This document shows positions 63,873 through 64,000 of a stretch of 64,000 nt of DNA, piece by piece. Position numbers and translations under genes: made by a program. This DNA is from Stackebrandtia nassauensis DSM 44728 (GTDB lineage Bacteria; Actinomycetota; Actinomycetes; Mycobacteriales; Micromonosporaceae), in contig NC_013947.1 in NCBI RefSeq assembly GCF_000024545.1, positions 4,402,001-4,466,000 on the forward strand, in the 5' to 3' direction. Position 1 is the first letter of the stretch. Every line of letters begins with the position of its first letter. A model generated the notes under the pieces. It did not search any database. It saw only the letters and a program-made list of their open reading frames with translations, and was not told the origin of the DNA.

Positions 63873-64000
63873 TCAGGTGACTCCGGCGAGGCTGGCCCAG
63901 CCGCCGAGCACGAGGTAGACGGCCGCCACGGCGTAGCGCTGGCCTTCGCGGACCCGGGGACGTTGCGACAGCCAGCCGCCCAGGGCGCCACCGGCGACGG
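63873..64000 (-). CDS. C-terminal end of a membrane protein (partial)
   Basis: On the minus strand a frame is open from the window edge to TGA at 63873-63875. The 42 visible codons read as a Gly-rich hydrophobic segment, a basic loop (Gln-Arg-Pro-Arg-Val-Arg-Glu-Gly-Gln-Arg) and a final hydrophobic helix. This resembles the last helices of small bacterial transporters such as LysE-type exporters, but the piece is too short for a family call. Codon bias in this frame is GC-rich at third positions, as in the neighbours. Confidence 0.45.
   Translation of the reverse strand, partial: VAGGALGGWLSQRPRVREGQRYAVAAVYLVLGGWASLAGVT

Noticed and set aside
1-64000. tRNA/rRNA genes, CRISPR arrays, insertion sequences, prophage
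   Set aside because: No cloverleaf with a TTCGA arm, no regularly spaced repeats and no transposase, integrase or phage protein was seen; a covariance-model search was not possible.

Overview
The window is high-GC DNA with dense, mostly operonic genes, frequent GTG/TTG starts, 4- to 8-base gene overlaps, SARP/AfsR-type giant regulators, a conservon fragment and ESX-accessory-like proteins. This is an actinobacterial chromosome. The gene mix would fit a Glycomycetaceae/Stackebrandtia-like organism, but that assignment is an impression and was not tested.

Region 1 (1-575) is the 3' end of a probable sensor kinase and a Roadblock/LC7 protein, the first two members of a conservon; the usual DUF742 and GTPase genes are absent. 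Region 2 (573-27857) is a modular type I polyketide cluster. Four PKS proteins lie on the minus strand and are transcribed in the order KS-AT-DH-ER-KR-ACP, KS-AT-ACP, KS-AT-ACP-TE, and last the protein with the loading AT-ACP plus KS-AT-DH-KR-ACP. The gene order is therefore not the assembly order. Divergent from them are an orphan substrate-binding lipoprotein, a SAM methyltransferase and a crotonyl-CoA carboxylase/reductase (alkylmalonyl-CoA supply); a SARP-type regulator of lower GC closes the cluster. The domain logic (one alkene-forming module, one fully reducing module, two non-reducing modules, then TE) suggests a small branched-chain product that could close to a 4-hydroxy- or 4-methoxy-2-pyrone.

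Region 3 (27986-33768) is a complete oligopeptide/dipeptide ABC importer operon (binding protein, two permeases, two ATPases). Region 4 (34115-40301) is core metabolism: adenosine kinase, HesB/IscA Fe-S carrier, glycerate kinase, quinolinate synthase, MurA and a DUF3043 membrane protein. Region 5 (40304-46411) holds an ABC-2 exporter, a TPR/WG-repeat protein, a beta-lactamase-fold lipoprotein and an aldo/keto reductase. Region 6 (46619-48692) is a translationally coupled three-gene cassette resembling ESX (type VII) accessory and substrate proteins. Region 7 (48812-64000) contains a secreted GH18 chitinase with a DasR-like site, the tRNA-modification genes miaA and miaB, a DUF349 protein, a protein tyrosine phosphatase, a PAS-PAS-GAF-SpoIIE phosphatase, a PAP2 phosphatase, a second AfsR-like regulator, a CDP-alcohol phosphatidyltransferase, a leaderless 25-codon ORF, a cold shock protein and a truncated membrane-protein gene.

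Nine strong hairpins mark gene ends, including a 54-base perfect palindrome. Several genes have a -10-like hexamer 6-8 bases before the start codon and no Shine-Dalgarno sequence, which points to leaderless transcripts. No tRNA, rRNA, CRISPR array, insertion sequence or phage gene was recognised.
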